Positions 26,798 to 35,516 of a stretch of 42,027 nt of DNA are shown piece after piece. Position numbers and translations under genes: made by a program. This DNA comes from Rhodocyclaceae bacterium (GTDB taxonomy: Bacteria > Pseudomonadota > Gammaproteobacteria > Burkholderiales > Rhodocyclaceae): positions 1 to 42,027 of the forward strand of contig JAGRFX010000011.1 of the NCBI GenBank assembly GCA_020445805.1, written 5' to 3'. How positions within the stretch are numbered: position 1 is the stretch's first letter; each line of letters opens with the position of its first letter. Under the pieces are notes generated by a model. That model did not search any database. It saw nothing but the letters and a program-made list of their open reading frames with translations, and had not been told where the DNA came from.

Positions 26798-27391
26798 TCA
26801 GCGCGGCAGGCGCAGAACGAAGGAGGTGGCGCTATGGAGGCCCAGCATCCGGCACAGCAGGCCGGTCCACCCGGAGCGGCGGGGCTCGAAGCCGAGCCGC
26901 TCGTAGTCGGGCAGCGCATGGTGCGCCCGATCGACGACGTCCAGGCGGATCTCGGAGCACCCCTGGGCGCGCGCGATCTGGTCGATGCGGTCGAGCAGGC
27001 CACGCCCCAGACCTCGCCCGCGGGCGCCCCGGGCCACGATCAGCCCGTCGAGGAGCAGTTCGGCCGGGGCTTCCGTCCGTCCCAGCAGCGCCAGCACGCA
27101 GCGGGCCCGCAGCGCACCCATGAACCCGAGGCGCGCATAGAGGTGCCTGAAACTGAACTCGCGGCACAGCCCGCCCAGCATCGATTCGAAGCTCGCGACA
27201 CCCAGCACCCGCCCGCGCTGGATGGCGGCCGCCACCTGCAGGTTGCGCGACTCGGCCAACAGCAGCAGGCGGGCCTCGCGCCGCGGAATGGCCAGCGCCA
27301 GCTTGTCGCCGAAGGCCTGCTCGTACAGCAGCGCGACATGCATGCGGCGGGTGTCGGGAATGCCGAACTGATAGCAGATGGTTTCGAGCAC
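26798..27391 (-). CDS. GNAT family N-acetyltransferase
   Basis: A 197-residue protein. The acetyl-CoA loop is VARGARGRGLGRGLLDRID (about 120-140, an RxxGxG type), preceded by the strand LLDGLIVA and followed by IRLDVVDRAHHALPDYERLGFEP. The GTG at 27391 has GAAGG 7 nt upstream; ATG at 27343 is an alternative that would remove 16 residues. The substrate is unknown. The gene is separated from the VOC gene by about 100 bp. Confidence 0.85.
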   Translation of the reverse strand: MLETICYQFGIPDTRRMHVALLYEQAFGDKLALAIPRREARLLLLAESRNLQVAAAIQRGRVLGVASFESMLGGLCREFSFRHLYARLGFMGALRARCVLALLGRTEAPAELLLDGLIVARGARGRGLGRGLLDRIDQIARAQGCSEIRLDVVDRAHHALPDYERLGFEPRRSGWTGLLCRMLGLHSATSFVLRLPR

Positions 27392-27644
27392 CGGGCGGCC
27401 TTCGCGTGGGTAGACACCCGCAATCTAGCGCGGCTGATCCGCCCTGTTGGACGGTGCAAGGTAAAACACTGATTCCGCCCGCGGCGCGCGTGTCCCTGAC
27501 CCCGGGCAGAGGGCCCGCCAATGCACCGTTCCAGCCCCGTTCGGGGCCGGATCCGGGCGCCGGCCGCGCGCTACCAGGGCACACATAATCACGATCGTCG
27601 GCGGTCCGGCCATGGCCACGCGCCCCGGGGCACGCGGGCTCCGA

Positions 27645-28085
27645 TCAGTCGGAAATGTCCGCCTCGACCAGCTGGGTCAGCAGCACCAGGGATTCCTGCC
27701 AGCCCAGGTAGCACCCCGCCTCGGGGATGACATCGGGAATGCCTTCCTGCACCGCCGTGAGCGCGGTACCGCAGCTCTCCGTGCTGAGCTCGATGGTGGT
27801 CGTCATCTCGCCGGGCAGCGACGGATCGTCGAAGACGTCCGTGTAGCGCAGGCGCTCACCCTCCACCAGTTCCAGATAGGTGCCGCCGAAGCTGTGCGAC
27901 TGGCCGGTCGAGAAATTGGTGAAGGACATGCGGAATCCGCCCCCGACCCGGGCGTCGAGTTGATGCACCCGCGCCGTGAATCCGTGGGGCGGCAGCCACT
28001 TGACCAGGGCATCCGGGTCGAGGAACGCACGGTAGATGCGGGATGCAGGCGCGCGGATGACGCGGTGAAGCCGGACGGTACCCAT
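27645..28085 (-). CDS. SRPBCC (AHSA1-like) protein
   Basis: A 146-residue START-like domain protein: VRLHRVIRAPASRIYRAFLDPDALVKWLPP, then RVGGGFRMSF, FGGTYLELVEGERLRYTDVF, and the C-terminal helix PEAGCYLGWQESLVLLTQLVE. The fold makes a deep hydrophobic cavity and is used in Aha1-like or small-molecule binding proteins. ATG at 28085 has AAGGGAG at a proper distance; an in-frame start 33 bp upstream is less likely. Confidence 0.87.
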   Translation of the reverse strand: MGTVRLHRVIRAPASRIYRAFLDPDALVKWLPPHGFTARVHQLDARVGGGFRMSFTNFSTGQSHSFGGTYLELVEGERLRYTDVFDDPSLPGEMTTTIELSTESCGTALTAVQEGIPDVIPEAGCYLGWQESLVLLTQLVEADISD

Positions 28086-28171
28086 GGAGCAAACTCCCTT
28101 GGCGTGGATCGAGGACATCCCTCATGACACCTGTCGAGCGAGCTCGACGGCCTTCGACAATTCCGGCCACT

Positions 28172-28387
28172 TTACCCGGTCCGGCGCCAGACGAGGCGTG
28201 CGACCCAGGCGGGGCCCAGGACGACGGTGAGCCAGGCCGCGCCGAGCACCCAGGGCGTCCAGGCCGCCGGGAGCACGCCCCCATGGGGACCGGCCAGACC
28301 CAGGACCGCCAGGACGCACAGCGGCACGAGGACGACCAGGCTGGCGGCCAGCGCGGCCAGGGTCAGCGCAAGACGCCGAAGCCTCAT
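28172..28387 (-). CDS. small two-TM membrane protein
   Basis: A 71-residue protein with two hydrophobic helices (LALTLAALAASLVVLVPLCV and WVLGAAWLTVVLGPAWVARL) and basic ends. Its ATG overlaps the DUF1697 stop by 4 bp, so it is probably translated. No family recognised. Probably inner membrane. Confidence 0.5.
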   Translation of the reverse strand: MRLRRLALTLAALAASLVVLVPLCVLAVLGLAGPHGGVLPAAWTPWVLGAAWLTVVLGPAWVARLVWRRTG

Positions 28388-28917
28388 GGCGGGCCCAGCA
28401 TCTCGCCCAGGGCCGAGACCGTGTTCCAGTTGCGCGCCGTCGCCGCCACGCCCAGGCAGATCTCCACCGCGGGGGCCAGCCGGGACCTGCCGACCCCGTC
28501 GGGTGCCAGAAGAAAAAAGGTGCAGCCGTCCAGGACGAAACGCTCCGATGGCGCCGCCAGCCGGTCAAGACGGGCCATATCGGGCGCGCTCGGCAGCGCG
28601 GCCAGGAAGAACACGTGCAGCGCCTTGCCCCGCTCGGCTGGAAACGGGTTCGCCGCCATGACCGCGCGAAACGCCCCGGCCGACCGCACCAGCACCGAGG
28701 GCGTGAAACCATGCGCCGCACCGATCGCCAGCGCGACCCGCTCCACCATCGCGCCGACCTCCGGCGCATCACACTGGAAGACCACGTTGCCGCTCTGGAT
28801 CAGGGTGCGTACCGCGTGCGCGCCCTGGGCCTCGAAGTATCCGGCCAGCGCGTCCATCGACAGCCGGTTGCGACCGCCGACGTTGATGCCGCGGAGCAGG
28901 GCCACATGGGCACTCAT
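28384..28917 (-). CDS. DUF1697 domain protein
   Basis: A 177-residue protein that opens HVALLRGINVGGRNRLSMDAL and contains TLIQSGNVVFQ, the clear DUF1697 signature, with KALHVFFLAALPS and TARNWNTVSALGEML at the end. The family is widespread and of unknown function; structures show a ferredoxin-like fold. It overlaps both the DUF6624-like gene upstream and the small membrane gene downstream by 4 bp. Confidence 0.9.
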   Translation of the reverse strand: MSAHVALLRGINVGGRNRLSMDALAGYFEAQGAHAVRTLIQSGNVVFQCDAPEVGAMVERVALAIGAAHGFTPSVLVRSAGAFRAVMAANPFPAERGKALHVFFLAALPSAPDMARLDRLAAPSERFVLDGCTFFLLAPDGVGRSRLAPAVEICLGVAATARNWNTVSALGEMLGPP

Positions 28918-29519
28918 GACGGGGGATTCTCGCGCCAGCCCACGCGGACGGCCCAGGCCTCGGCCTCGCGCGCACGCGCGGCGGGGTCCCGGGGCGGGCG
29001 TCCGCCTTCGGCGGCCGTTGCCCGGCGCTGCGCCGCGAGCGACTCGGCAAAGGGTGGCAGCCCGACGGCGGCGCGACGCTCATCCAGCGAGGCCGGCGCC
29101 TCGACCTGGCAGTCGAGCTGGCCATCGGGCCCCCAATCGAGCACCGTTCCATAGACCTGGGGTCGCCCCTCGTGGAAGCGGATGCGGTCGGTCAGCATGG
29201 CCAGCTGGGCAGCCGGCGCCTCGCCCGCCGCCACCGCCGCGGCCAGCGCCTCCCGGAAGCCCCGCTGCAATGCCGGCGTGCAGATCGCATGCTGCGCCAG
29301 CCCCCACGCCGCACGCGACGCCTCCGGTCCGACCAGCGACAAGCCCGGCCAGCCGTGGGCCGACACGATCGCCTGGAGCGCCCCGGCGTTTTCCCGGTGG
29401 ACCCGCTGCATGTCCTCGCTGTAACCCTCGTACAGCCGGCCCGCCGCCAGCAGGCGCGCGCGGGTGTCCAGGTCGCGCTGCCACAGGCACAGCACTTCAC
29501 GGGCGAGGACGTCATCCAT
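28914..29519 (-). CDS. DUF6624-like protein
   Basis: A 201-residue protein. The block VSAHGWPGLSLVGPEASRAAW, followed by GLAQHAICTPALQR and a strand FHEGRPQVYGTVLDW, matches the DUF6624 pattern as I remember it. No membrane segment or signal is seen. The ATG at 29519 (MDDVLAREVLCLWQRDLD) is preferred to an upstream start at 29546 because the conserved part begins there. First gene of a three-gene overlapping set with DUF1697 and the small membrane protein. Confidence 0.72.
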   Translation of the reverse strand: MDDVLAREVLCLWQRDLDTRARLLAAGRLYEGYSEDMQRVHRENAGALQAIVSAHGWPGLSLVGPEASRAAWGLAQHAICTPALQRGFREALAAAVAAGEAPAAQLAMLTDRIRFHEGRPQVYGTVLDWGPDGQLDCQVEAPASLDERRAAVGLPPFAESLAAQRRATAAEGGRPPRDPAARAREAEAWAVRVGWRENPPS

Positions 29520-29596
29520 GGGGACCGGGCGGCCAGTCGCTGGCAATGGAATGCCGCATGGTACCCCCGCGCCAACCGCCTTGGGTCCGACCCGGC

Positions 29597-30019
29597 TCAG
29601 AGCACCACGGAGAAATTGAATCGTCCGCTGCAGGCCTCGGCCTGGCGGGCGACCAGCAGGCTCTCCTCGAGCTCGCGGATGATGTCGGGCGCGTCATTGC
29701 GAAACATGCCGAAGCGGACCTGGGATCGGACGATGTGCCGGATCAGCGCCTCCATCATCAGGATGGCGTCTGAGGGCGAAACCCAGGTGCCATCGGCCGC
29801 CATGATCTCGTCGGTGGACACCACCCCGTCGGGCAGGTCGCGCCGGCCGGCGTTGAACTCGGCATCGGTGGTGTCGTGGGTGGCGAGAAAATGAATGGTG
29901 TGCAGTGATCGGGACAGCTTGTCGAGCTTCCCGGCGTGCCGGTAAAGCGCGATCTTGTCGGACTGGTCCGAGACGACCCGGCCTTGGTCGAGCCGGTTTG
30001 CCCAGAGCACGGTGCCCAT
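29597..30019 (-). CDS. hypothetical protein
   Basis: A 140-residue protein, acidic and helical, without membrane segments. It opens GTVLWANRLDQGRVVSDQSDKIALYRHAGKLDKLS and carries a central GRRDLPDGVVSTDEI block. GGAGGGG precedes the ATG at 30019, which supports this start over longer versions of the frame. No family was recognised. It stands alone between the DUF6624 and GNAT genes. Confidence 0.62.
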   Translation of the reverse strand: MGTVLWANRLDQGRVVSDQSDKIALYRHAGKLDKLSRSLHTIHFLATHDTTDAEFNAGRRDLPDGVVSTDEIMAADGTWVSPSDAILMMEALIRHIVRSQVRFGMFRNDAPDIIRELEESLLVARQAEACSGRFNFSVVL

Positions 30020-30195
30020 GCGGTGATCCCCTCCGATGACTGTCGAAATGTCGCACCGCGGCCGCCCACGGGACAGCCTCTGTATGCCACAGGAATCGTC
30101 ACCATGACAAGGGTCTACGCCCCGGGCCTTGCGGGATTCGTGTCCAGCAGGGCCGGACCCGGCACGGGCAGGCAGCGGCGAGGCTTTCGCCGGCC

Positions 30196-30765
30196 TCAGG
30201 CGGCGGTGGGGTCCCGATGCCGTCGCCGGCCCGCCACCGTGCCGGAGGCGTGGCTGGCCACATCTGGCGGCCATGCCGTCGCGCACCGCATCTGGGGCCG
30301 GTGGCGGTCGGCCTGCCCGACGATGGGCGATGCCAGCCTGCCGACACGCTCGGCGCCGCAGGCCCGGTAGAAACCTTCGGCATTGGGATCGGCGTCGATC
30401 GCAATCGTGGCCTGTCCGGCCGCAGCGGCCCGATCGAGTGCCCACTCGAAAAGCTGGCGCCCGACCCCCTGCCCCATGACCGCCGGCAGGACCCACAGGC
30501 CCCAGATCGACCAGGGTTCGGTGTCGGTCGCCAACTGGACGTAGCCCAGCACTTGCCCGTTCCGGGTCGCGACGCAGACCGGCCGAGCCGGCCACGCGTC
30601 GAGGCGCAGCGCCATCTCGTCCCGCCACAAATCCATTTGCAGGGCCGAATAGCCCCAGCTGGCCTTGGCAGCCAGGGCCAGCGCATCGAGGCACGGAATC
30701 TCGTCAGGGCGCGCGGGCCGCAGGTGCAGGCCCTCGGCCCGCGGCCCGGCGCGTACCGGATGCAT
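30196..30765 (-). CDS. GNAT family N-acetyltransferase
   Basis: A 189-residue protein. Strand 4 and the acetyl-CoA loop read IWGLWVLPAVMGQGVGRQLFEWALDRA, with the QGVGRQL pyrophosphate loop, and a C-terminal FYRACGAERVGRLASPI as in the PF13508 group. The opening LHLRPARPDEIPCLDALALAA is typical GNAT. The ATG at 30765 is 17 bp after the SRPBCC stop; longer frames run into that gene. The last 35 residues are basic and low in complexity. Substrate unknown. Confidence 0.85.
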   Translation of the reverse strand: MHPVRAGPRAEGLHLRPARPDEIPCLDALALAAKASWGYSALQMDLWRDEMALRLDAWPARPVCVATRNGQVLGYVQLATDTEPWSIWGLWVLPAVMGQGVGRQLFEWALDRAAAAGQATIAIDADPNAEGFYRACGAERVGRLASPIVGQADRHRPQMRCATAWPPDVASHASGTVAGRRRHRDPTAA

Positions 30766-30781
30766 CGCCCGGCGCGCGGCC

Positions 30782-31186
30782 TCAGCCAGCCTCGACGTGG
30801 CGCCGGAAGCGCTCGAGGATGGCCTGCCATCCCTCCCGCTGCTGGGCCTCCGAATGGTCGGGATCACTGTCGAAGGTGACGCGCACGGTCGTGCGACCTG
30901 CCTGCTCGACGAAGTCCACTTGCGCCGTCCGATCGCCGAACGCGTATTCGATCAGGCGATGGGGGACGACCTGGGTATAGGTGCCCGCGAAATCGAAGCC
31001 CATGCTGCCGTCCCTGGCCTCCATCCGCGACGAGAAGGCACCGCCCACGCGCAGATCGACAGAGGCGGACGTGGTATGCCAGTCGTCCGAGGCGGCGTTC
31101 CACAGGAGGATGTCCGCGGGCGTGGTGTATTGGGCCCAGACCTGGGCGACGGGTGCGGCAACGTCCGTCTCGACGGTGATCTTCAT
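30782..31186 (-). CDS. SRPBCC (polyketide cyclase/AHSA1-like) protein
   Basis: A 134-residue START-like domain: KITVETDVAAPVAQVWAQYT, ILLWNAASDDWHTTSASVDL, RVGGAFSSRMEARDG, FDFAGTYTQVVPHRLIEY and the C-terminal helix REGWQAILERFRRHVE. The WNAASDDWHT block is common in a bacterial subgroup of unknown ligand. The ATG at 31186 has GGAGCC just upstream. Probably cotranscribed with the GNAT gene 16 bp below. Confidence 0.88.
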   Translation of the reverse strand: MKITVETDVAAPVAQVWAQYTTPADILLWNAASDDWHTTSASVDLRVGGAFSSRMEARDGSMGFDFAGTYTQVVPHRLIEYAFGDRTAQVDFVEQAGRTTVRVTFDSDPDHSEAQQREGWQAILERFRRHVEAG

Positions 31187-31250
31187 GGCGGCTCCTGCAC
31201 AGGTGGAAAGGGTCACGAAGCCTCATCCTACTCAATTTGCTCCGGCGCGC

Positions 31251-31790
31251 TCATCGTCCTCGACACCATTGCTGTTCGCAGGGCACCCCATCGCCATTCC
31301 CATCCATCTGCGTGCCGGGGCAGTTCTGAAGAAAGTACGTGGCCTCCGCGCAGGAGGTCATCTGCGAGCAATGCGTGCGGCCGTCGCATCGGAAAGCGGG
31401 CGTGGGTGCAGCGGCGCGCTCTGCGGCCGCCGATCGCGAAGGGGTACCGCCCTGGCCCTGATACTGTCCGTAGCCATAGACCAGTGCGATGGCCACCGGC
31501 AGCCACCCGAGTTTTCGCAGGATCCCGCCCGCGCGCGGGGGACGGCGCTCCGCCGTGCGACGCGTCGGCGCCGCAGGCCGCTCGGGGCAGACGACGCGAA
31601 CGGCCCGCTTGCGCCCCCGCTCATCGACCTCCACCTCGAAGCTCAGGCGCTCGCCCACGCGCGGACGACGCCCATCCCTCGGGAACGCAGACACATGCAC
31701 GAAGACCTCGCTGCCGCCCTGGGCCGGTGCAATGAACCCGAAACCACGATCGTCCTGCCATCGGGTCAGCGTGCCGTCGATGCGATGCAT
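31251..31790 (-). CDS. cold-shock domain / TM / excalibur fusion protein
   Basis: A 179-residue three-part protein. Residues 1-70 are a cold-shock domain with RNP1 RGFGFI (15-20) and RNP2 VFVHVS (29-34), which binds single-stranded nucleic acid. After a basic linker comes a membrane helix (LGWLPVAIALVYGYG, about 92-106). The C-terminus is an excalibur-type calcium-binding motif (DGNGDGVPCE) with five cysteines. GTG at 31796 is an alternative start that overlaps the upstream stop. The nucleic-acid domain would lie inside and the excalibur part outside the inner membrane. The function of such fusions is unknown. Confidence 0.83.
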   Translation of the reverse strand: MHRIDGTLTRWQDDRGFGFIAPAQGGSEVFVHVSAFPRDGRRPRVGERLSFEVEVDERGRKRAVRVVCPERPAAPTRRTAERRPPRAGGILRKLGWLPVAIALVYGYGQYQGQGGTPSRSAAAERAAAPTPAFRCDGRTHCSQMTSCAEATYFLQNCPGTQMDGNGDGVPCEQQWCRGR

Positions 31791-31792
31791 GC

Positions 31793-32713
31793 TCACATTT
31801 CCGTATCGGACCGCTTGCCGCCTGTCGCGGGCGAATGGCTTGGCGCCCGGGGGGCAGCCTCGTCGTCCGCAAATGGCAGAAGCCCGTCATTGAGAAAGGC
31901 CAGCGGCGCTCCGAACCGAAACGGGCTTCGCGCCAGGACCGCACGGTCGCGCGCGAACGCCTGCCAGACCGCCCGCAGTTCCGCTGGCAGCAGCCGGGAG
32001 AGGGTGTCTTCCGCCAGCGGCGCCTCGAGATGGAGCCCGGCATAGGCCACCATGGACAGGAGCATGGCTGGCTTGGTGAGTGGCTTGTACCGCCCCCAGT
32101 CGCTCTTGAGGAAGCCACCGGCGAAGGCCTCGAGCGAGTCCGCCAGCGCGGCCCGGTCAGCCTCGGCCAGGGCCACGAAGAAGCCCACAAAGGCCTTGTC
32201 GACCTGTGCCTTGCCCTTCGCATTCAGGTAGGCGCGCGCCTTGTCCAGGGCGGCGTCGCGGCGGTCCCACGCGGGATTGTCCAGGCATGCCATGGCATTG
32301 ACGGCATGGCAGTAGGCGGCGTATCCCCTGACGGACAAGGGCCGCTCGCAGGCGAAGGCAGAGGCGAGGTAGCCGCGCCCCAGCACCGCCGAATGAAGGG
32401 CCGGCCAAAGCAGGCTGCAGTGATCGCAGCCACCCGGATAGACGCCCTGCTCGTCCGGCGTGCCGAACGCGGCGTGCGCGCACGCCGTAAAGCGCACGAA
32501 CGTGTCATGCAGCTGGGCTGCGTCGTTCCTGGCCATGGCCTCGGCGACACCCGAGCCGATGAGCCCCCAGCCGAGATCGGGGAACAGGCCTGTCGTTGCG
32601 AATTTGTGTTGGACGAACGCGGGCGGGCTGTCGGGGAAGTACCCGACGAAACGCGCGTACTCATCCTGCAGTGCCCCATCGAACGCCGCGAGCGAACCGG
32701 AAAACAACGGCAT
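31793..32713 (-). CDS. uncharacterised helical protein (possible Imm49-like)
   Basis: A 306-residue protein, largely alpha-helical, with no signal peptide. Residues 20-60 are aromatic-rich (YARFVGYFPDSPPAFVQHKF) and the middle has a Cys-rich patch (GGCDHCSLLWPALH). The block DKAFVGFFVALAEADRAAL and the repeated W and F positions recall Imm49-type proteins, but I could not establish this. GGGGGAGGGGG precedes the ATG at 32713. The stop overlaps the start region of the cold-shock fusion gene, so the two probably form one transcript. The last 25 residues are low complexity. Confidence 0.6.
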   Translation of the reverse strand: MPLFSGSLAAFDGALQDEYARFVGYFPDSPPAFVQHKFATTGLFPDLGWGLIGSGVAEAMARNDAAQLHDTFVRFTACAHAAFGTPDEQGVYPGGCDHCSLLWPALHSAVLGRGYLASAFACERPLSVRGYAAYCHAVNAMACLDNPAWDRRDAALDKARAYLNAKGKAQVDKAFVGFFVALAEADRAALADSLEAFAGGFLKSDWGRYKPLTKPAMLLSMVAYAGLHLEAPLAEDTLSRLLPAELRAVWQAFARDRAVLARSPFRFGAPLAFLNDGLLPFADDEAAPRAPSHSPATGGKRSDTEM

Positions 32714-33181
32714 ATGTCGCCCCCTCCCCCTGCTGCAACCCGGAAACCGGTCAGCTGCACAGGCGCCGCACCGGGCAGCGCCCGGTTCCGGAAGGCACCA
32801 CGCCCCTTTCCGTATCTGCGCTCCGGTACCGTTCGATTGAACGGCCGGCCGAGCTGCGACTGGCCCCGTACCGGCGACCCGTGCGCCCTGCAAGCGCATC
32901 CGGCCGGTACGGCGCCGGAAACCACCGGGTGCGCCCGGAACGGTCGGCGCAAGATCATGCGCCAGTGTACGCGAGAAACCCGGATGTCATGCAAATCACC
33001 GGTTCGCCCGGCAAGGCAGCCGGACCCGTCAAACCGGCCGCGACTGTGTGCCGATGCGTATGACCCATGGCACGGCACCGTCGTGCGCCATGGCGTCGCA
33101 AGCCCCCTGGACGAGCACCGCGTGCAGCGGAACGTGCGATGCGAAGACACCGCACCCGGTCAGACCTGGGCGCCACACCGC
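32714..33181. other. 468-bp non-coding region
   Basis: No supported gene. It must hold the promoter of the leftward gene that starts at 32713. It contains a perfect palindrome CCGTTC-GATT-GAACGG (32829-32844), which could be an operator, and a longer hairpin with arms CCATGGC (33065-33071) and GCCATGG (33087-33093), about 90 bp after the yjdM stop, which could end that transcript. Several short CCGG-rich repeats add secondary structure. Confidence 0.45.
32829..32844. repeat. perfect 6-4-6 palindrome
   Basis: CCGTTCGATTGAACGG, 116 bp before the start of the 306-residue protein gene. It is a possible regulator site; no repressor gene is adjacent. Confidence 0.35.
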
Positions 33182-33520
33182 TCAGGCCTTCTTTACGAAC
33201 TCCGACTTGAGCTGCATGGCCCCGAAGCCGGCGATCTTGCAGTCGATATCGTGGTCGCCCGTCACCAGGCGGATGTTCTTGACCTTGGTGCCCACCTTGA
33301 CCACCGACGAAGAGCCCTTGACCTTGAGGTCCTTGATCACGATGACCGAATCGCCATCGCTGAGGACCGTGCCGTTCGCGTCCCGCACGACCGTTTCATC
33401 GGCCGCGACGGTGCCGCCTTCCGCCGACCATTCGTGGGCACATTCGGGGCAGATGTACAGCGCGCCGTCCTCATAGGTGAATTCGGACTGGCAGTTGGGA
33501 CAGGGCGGCAAGGCACTCAT
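33182..33520 (-). CDS. yjdM: YjdM/PhnA-type zinc-ribbon protein
   Basis: A 112-residue protein with a four-Cys zinc ribbon (C7, C10, C24, C27) and the conserved [11 protein letters not shown]-like block (here [22 protein letters not shown]) and C-terminal [10 protein letters not shown]. The family was called PhnA in phosphonate operons, but most members stand alone and do not degrade phosphonates. ATG at 33520. No phosphonate genes are nearby. Confidence 0.93.
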   Translation of the reverse strand: MSALPPCPNCQSEFTYEDGALYICPECAHEWSAEGGTVAADETVVRDANGTVLSDGDSVIVIKDLKVKGSSSVVKVGTKVKNIRLVTGDHDIDCKIAGFGAMQLKSEFVKKA

Positions 33521-33735
33521 GCTGGATTCTCGATTCGAAGACCAGCCGCATGCCTGCGGGATGCGCGCCGGTCGGAGTTGCAGGATACGACCACGCATCC
33601 CGCACGCGTGACCGGCCCGCAGTATACCGGCTGGCAGCGGCTTCCCTGCCCTGCGGTCTACCAGCGGGTTGCCACCCGCCTGCGCAACACCGGGCCCGGC
33701 ACGGGGCACGCCCGCGGACGCCCCGAGCCGCGACA

Positions 33736-34125
33736 CTAGAACCACATGTCGCGGATGCAGCGACCGTCGTGCGGCAGATCGTCGAACGTATCGAGCCCGT
33801 CGAAGTGGTCGATCGGCAGGTCGGCGATGGGGCCGGGCTCCGTCAGGCGCAGATTCACGGCCATGCGGCGACGCCCCGCCTCGTCCGGGTCCAGCGCCCG
33901 CCAGTACGCCACGCAGCCGCACGTCGGGCAGAAATGAAACGCCAGGTAGCGGGCGCGAACGTAGGCGGTGGTCGGGCCCGAGACGCGGATCCCCTCGTTC
34001 TCGTAGTCGTAGGCCCACAGCGCCCCGTGGCGCCGACACACCGTGCAGTTGCACGCCGTCGCCGACTCGGGCATGCCTTCGAATGCCCACGAGACCGAAC
34101 CGCAGTGACACTGACCTTCGAGCAT
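33736..34125 (-). CDS. GFA family zinc protein
   Basis: A 129-residue protein with the GFA (glutathione-dependent formaldehyde-activating-like) cysteine pattern: C6 and C8 (QCHCGSV), C25, C27 and C30 ([13 protein letters not shown]), C66, C69 and C71 ([13 protein letters not shown]). Two zinc sites are expected. The family name does not fix its substrate. ATG at 34125; 155 bp separate it from the next gene upstream. Confidence 0.9.
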   Translation of the reverse strand: MLEGQCHCGSVSWAFEGMPESATACNCTVCRRHGALWAYDYENEGIRVSGPTTAYVRARYLAFHFCPTCGCVAYWRALDPDEAGRRRMAVNLRLTEPGPIADLPIDHFDGLDTFDDLPHDGRCIRDMWF

Positions 34126-34280
34126 GACAAACCCTCCCCACGGGAAAACAACCGGCGGCCCTTGGGAGCCAAACCGAACTCGACCTCACGACGCCCACGG
34201 CCTGAGGACCCGGCCCCATCGCGGCCGACCCGATCCACGTACGAGCGCGATCGGTCGAGTGCCCTGGAACCCGGCTCGGG

Positions 34281-34496
34281 TCAGCTTTGCCGGCCCGCCA
34301 GAACATACGCCACGATGGCGTTCGCATGGCCATGCCCCAGCCCGTGCTCGGACTTCAGCCAGGCGACCCGCTCCATGTGCTTCATGTCCTTCAGCTCGCC
34401 CACGAGTGCCAGCCAGTGCGCGATGGGCTGTCCGTACTTCTTCTCGATCGACGGAAAGTAGGACGCGGGCCCCCTGGGCTTTTCATCTGCAGGCAT
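34281..34496 (-). CDS. DUF4287 domain protein
   Basis: A 71-residue protein whose middle ([21 protein letters not shown], then [25 protein letters not shown]) is the DUF4287 motif, a short helical domain of unknown role often found near DUF5655 proteins. ATG at 34496 with AGAGATGC upstream. Cytosolic. Confidence 0.87.
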   Translation of the reverse strand: MPADEKPRGPASYFPSIEKKYGQPIAHWLALVGELKDMKHMERVAWLKSEHGLGHGHANAIVAYVLAGRQS

Positions 34497-34601
34497 CTCT
34501 GCTCCTCGGCGATGGCGACTTCAGGCTCGGATCGAGCGTTAGTCGAACCCCATTGATTTCAGCTGCTCACACAGCCCAAAACCGCGAAATGCCCCGGCAC
34601 C

Positions 34602-34952
34602 TCAGGCCAGGCGACGCGGCGCAGCCGTGGCTGCGTTGCCTGTATTCGGCGTACCCGTCGGCTCGATGAGCAGGAGATGCGCCTCGTCCTCCGCGACGGG
34701 GCAATGCTCCACGCCCCGCGGAACCACGAACAGTTCCCCTGGCCCGAGCGAGACATCGCCATCGCGCATGCGGATCGTGACACGCCCCTTGAGCACCAGG
34801 AAAAAATCATCGGTGTCGGCGTGCGAATGCCAGACAAACTCACCCTTGACCTTCACGACCATGAGATCGTGGCCATTGAACTGGCCGACCACCCGGGGCT
34901 GCCAGTGATCTTCGAAGCCGGCGAGCTTCTGCGCGAGATTGATGGAGGGCAT
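34602..34952 (-). CDS. cupin-domain protein
   Basis: A 116-residue small cupin. Metal ligands visible are H42 and H44 (FVWHSHADTDDFF), D48 in the usual Glu position, and H83 (PRGVEHCPVA). It opens INLAQKLAGFEDHWQPRVVGQ. Substrate unknown; similar orphan cupins occur in many proteobacteria. The Asp in place of Glu is seen in several related members. ATG at 34952. Confidence 0.9.
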   Translation of the reverse strand: MPSINLAQKLAGFEDHWQPRVVGQFNGHDLMVVKVKGEFVWHSHADTDDFFLVLKGRVTIRMRDGDVSLGPGELFVVPRGVEHCPVAEDEAHLLLIEPTGTPNTGNAATAAPRRLA

Positions 34953-35009
34953 GTCGATTCCAATCGTGGATGTGGGGCAATCCCGCCAGGACCTGCAGCC
35001 CTGACGCCG

Positions 35010-35501
35010 TCATTGTGGCGCATCGACCGCGCCGGCGGACGCGCGCGCGGGCAGGTAGTCAATCCGGATGCCATTGGTGTTGCGCTGCGCTTCGATGAGG
35101 CGGGCCCATGGTGGATGCACGATGCGCATGCGGGAGGGCGTAACCCATGTGACGCTCACCGCCGGGCCACCACCCGATCCCGCCGGCGACGCATCGCGAC
35201 CGGTGTACGCAATGAAGACGCTGCCGCCGCCGTCCGGCAACCCGGCCCCTGCCCCAATGACCGACACATGGCTCGAAACGCCCGCGGTGGCACCGCAGTC
35301 GCGCTCGAAGACAACGGCCTTCCAGCCACCGTCCGGCGACGGCACTTCGAGCACGGGCCCATTGCCACAAAGCGCCTTCGCGCCCGACAGGAACAGCGCG
35401 GGCACGAGCACGAGAACGAAGCCGAGGAAGGCCGCGACCCCCAGCAGAGCGCCTAGTCCAACGCCCATGACCTTGAGCAGATGCGCGGCAAGGGGATGCA
35501 T
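35010..35501 (-). CDS. hypothetical membrane-anchored protein
   Basis: A 163-residue protein with a long N-terminal hydrophobic segment (about 8-38, with VGLGALLGVAAFLGFVLVLV) followed by an extracytoplasmic domain that holds the recurrent block SPDGGWKAVVFERDCGATAG and a final RIDYLP. This SPDG-Wka-vver-DCGATt motif is common in uncharacterised proteobacterial lipoprotein-like genes. ATG at 35501. Confidence 0.72.
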   Translation of the reverse strand: MHPLAAHLLKVMGVGLGALLGVAAFLGFVLVLVPALFLSGAKALCGNGPVLEVPSPDGGWKAVVFERDCGATAGVSSHVSVIGAGAGLPDGGGSVFIAYTGRDASPAGSGGGPAVSVTWVTPSRMRIVHPPWARLIEAQRNTNGIRIDYLPARASAGAVDAPQ

Positions 35502-35516
35502 GGGACAGTGGGCGCC

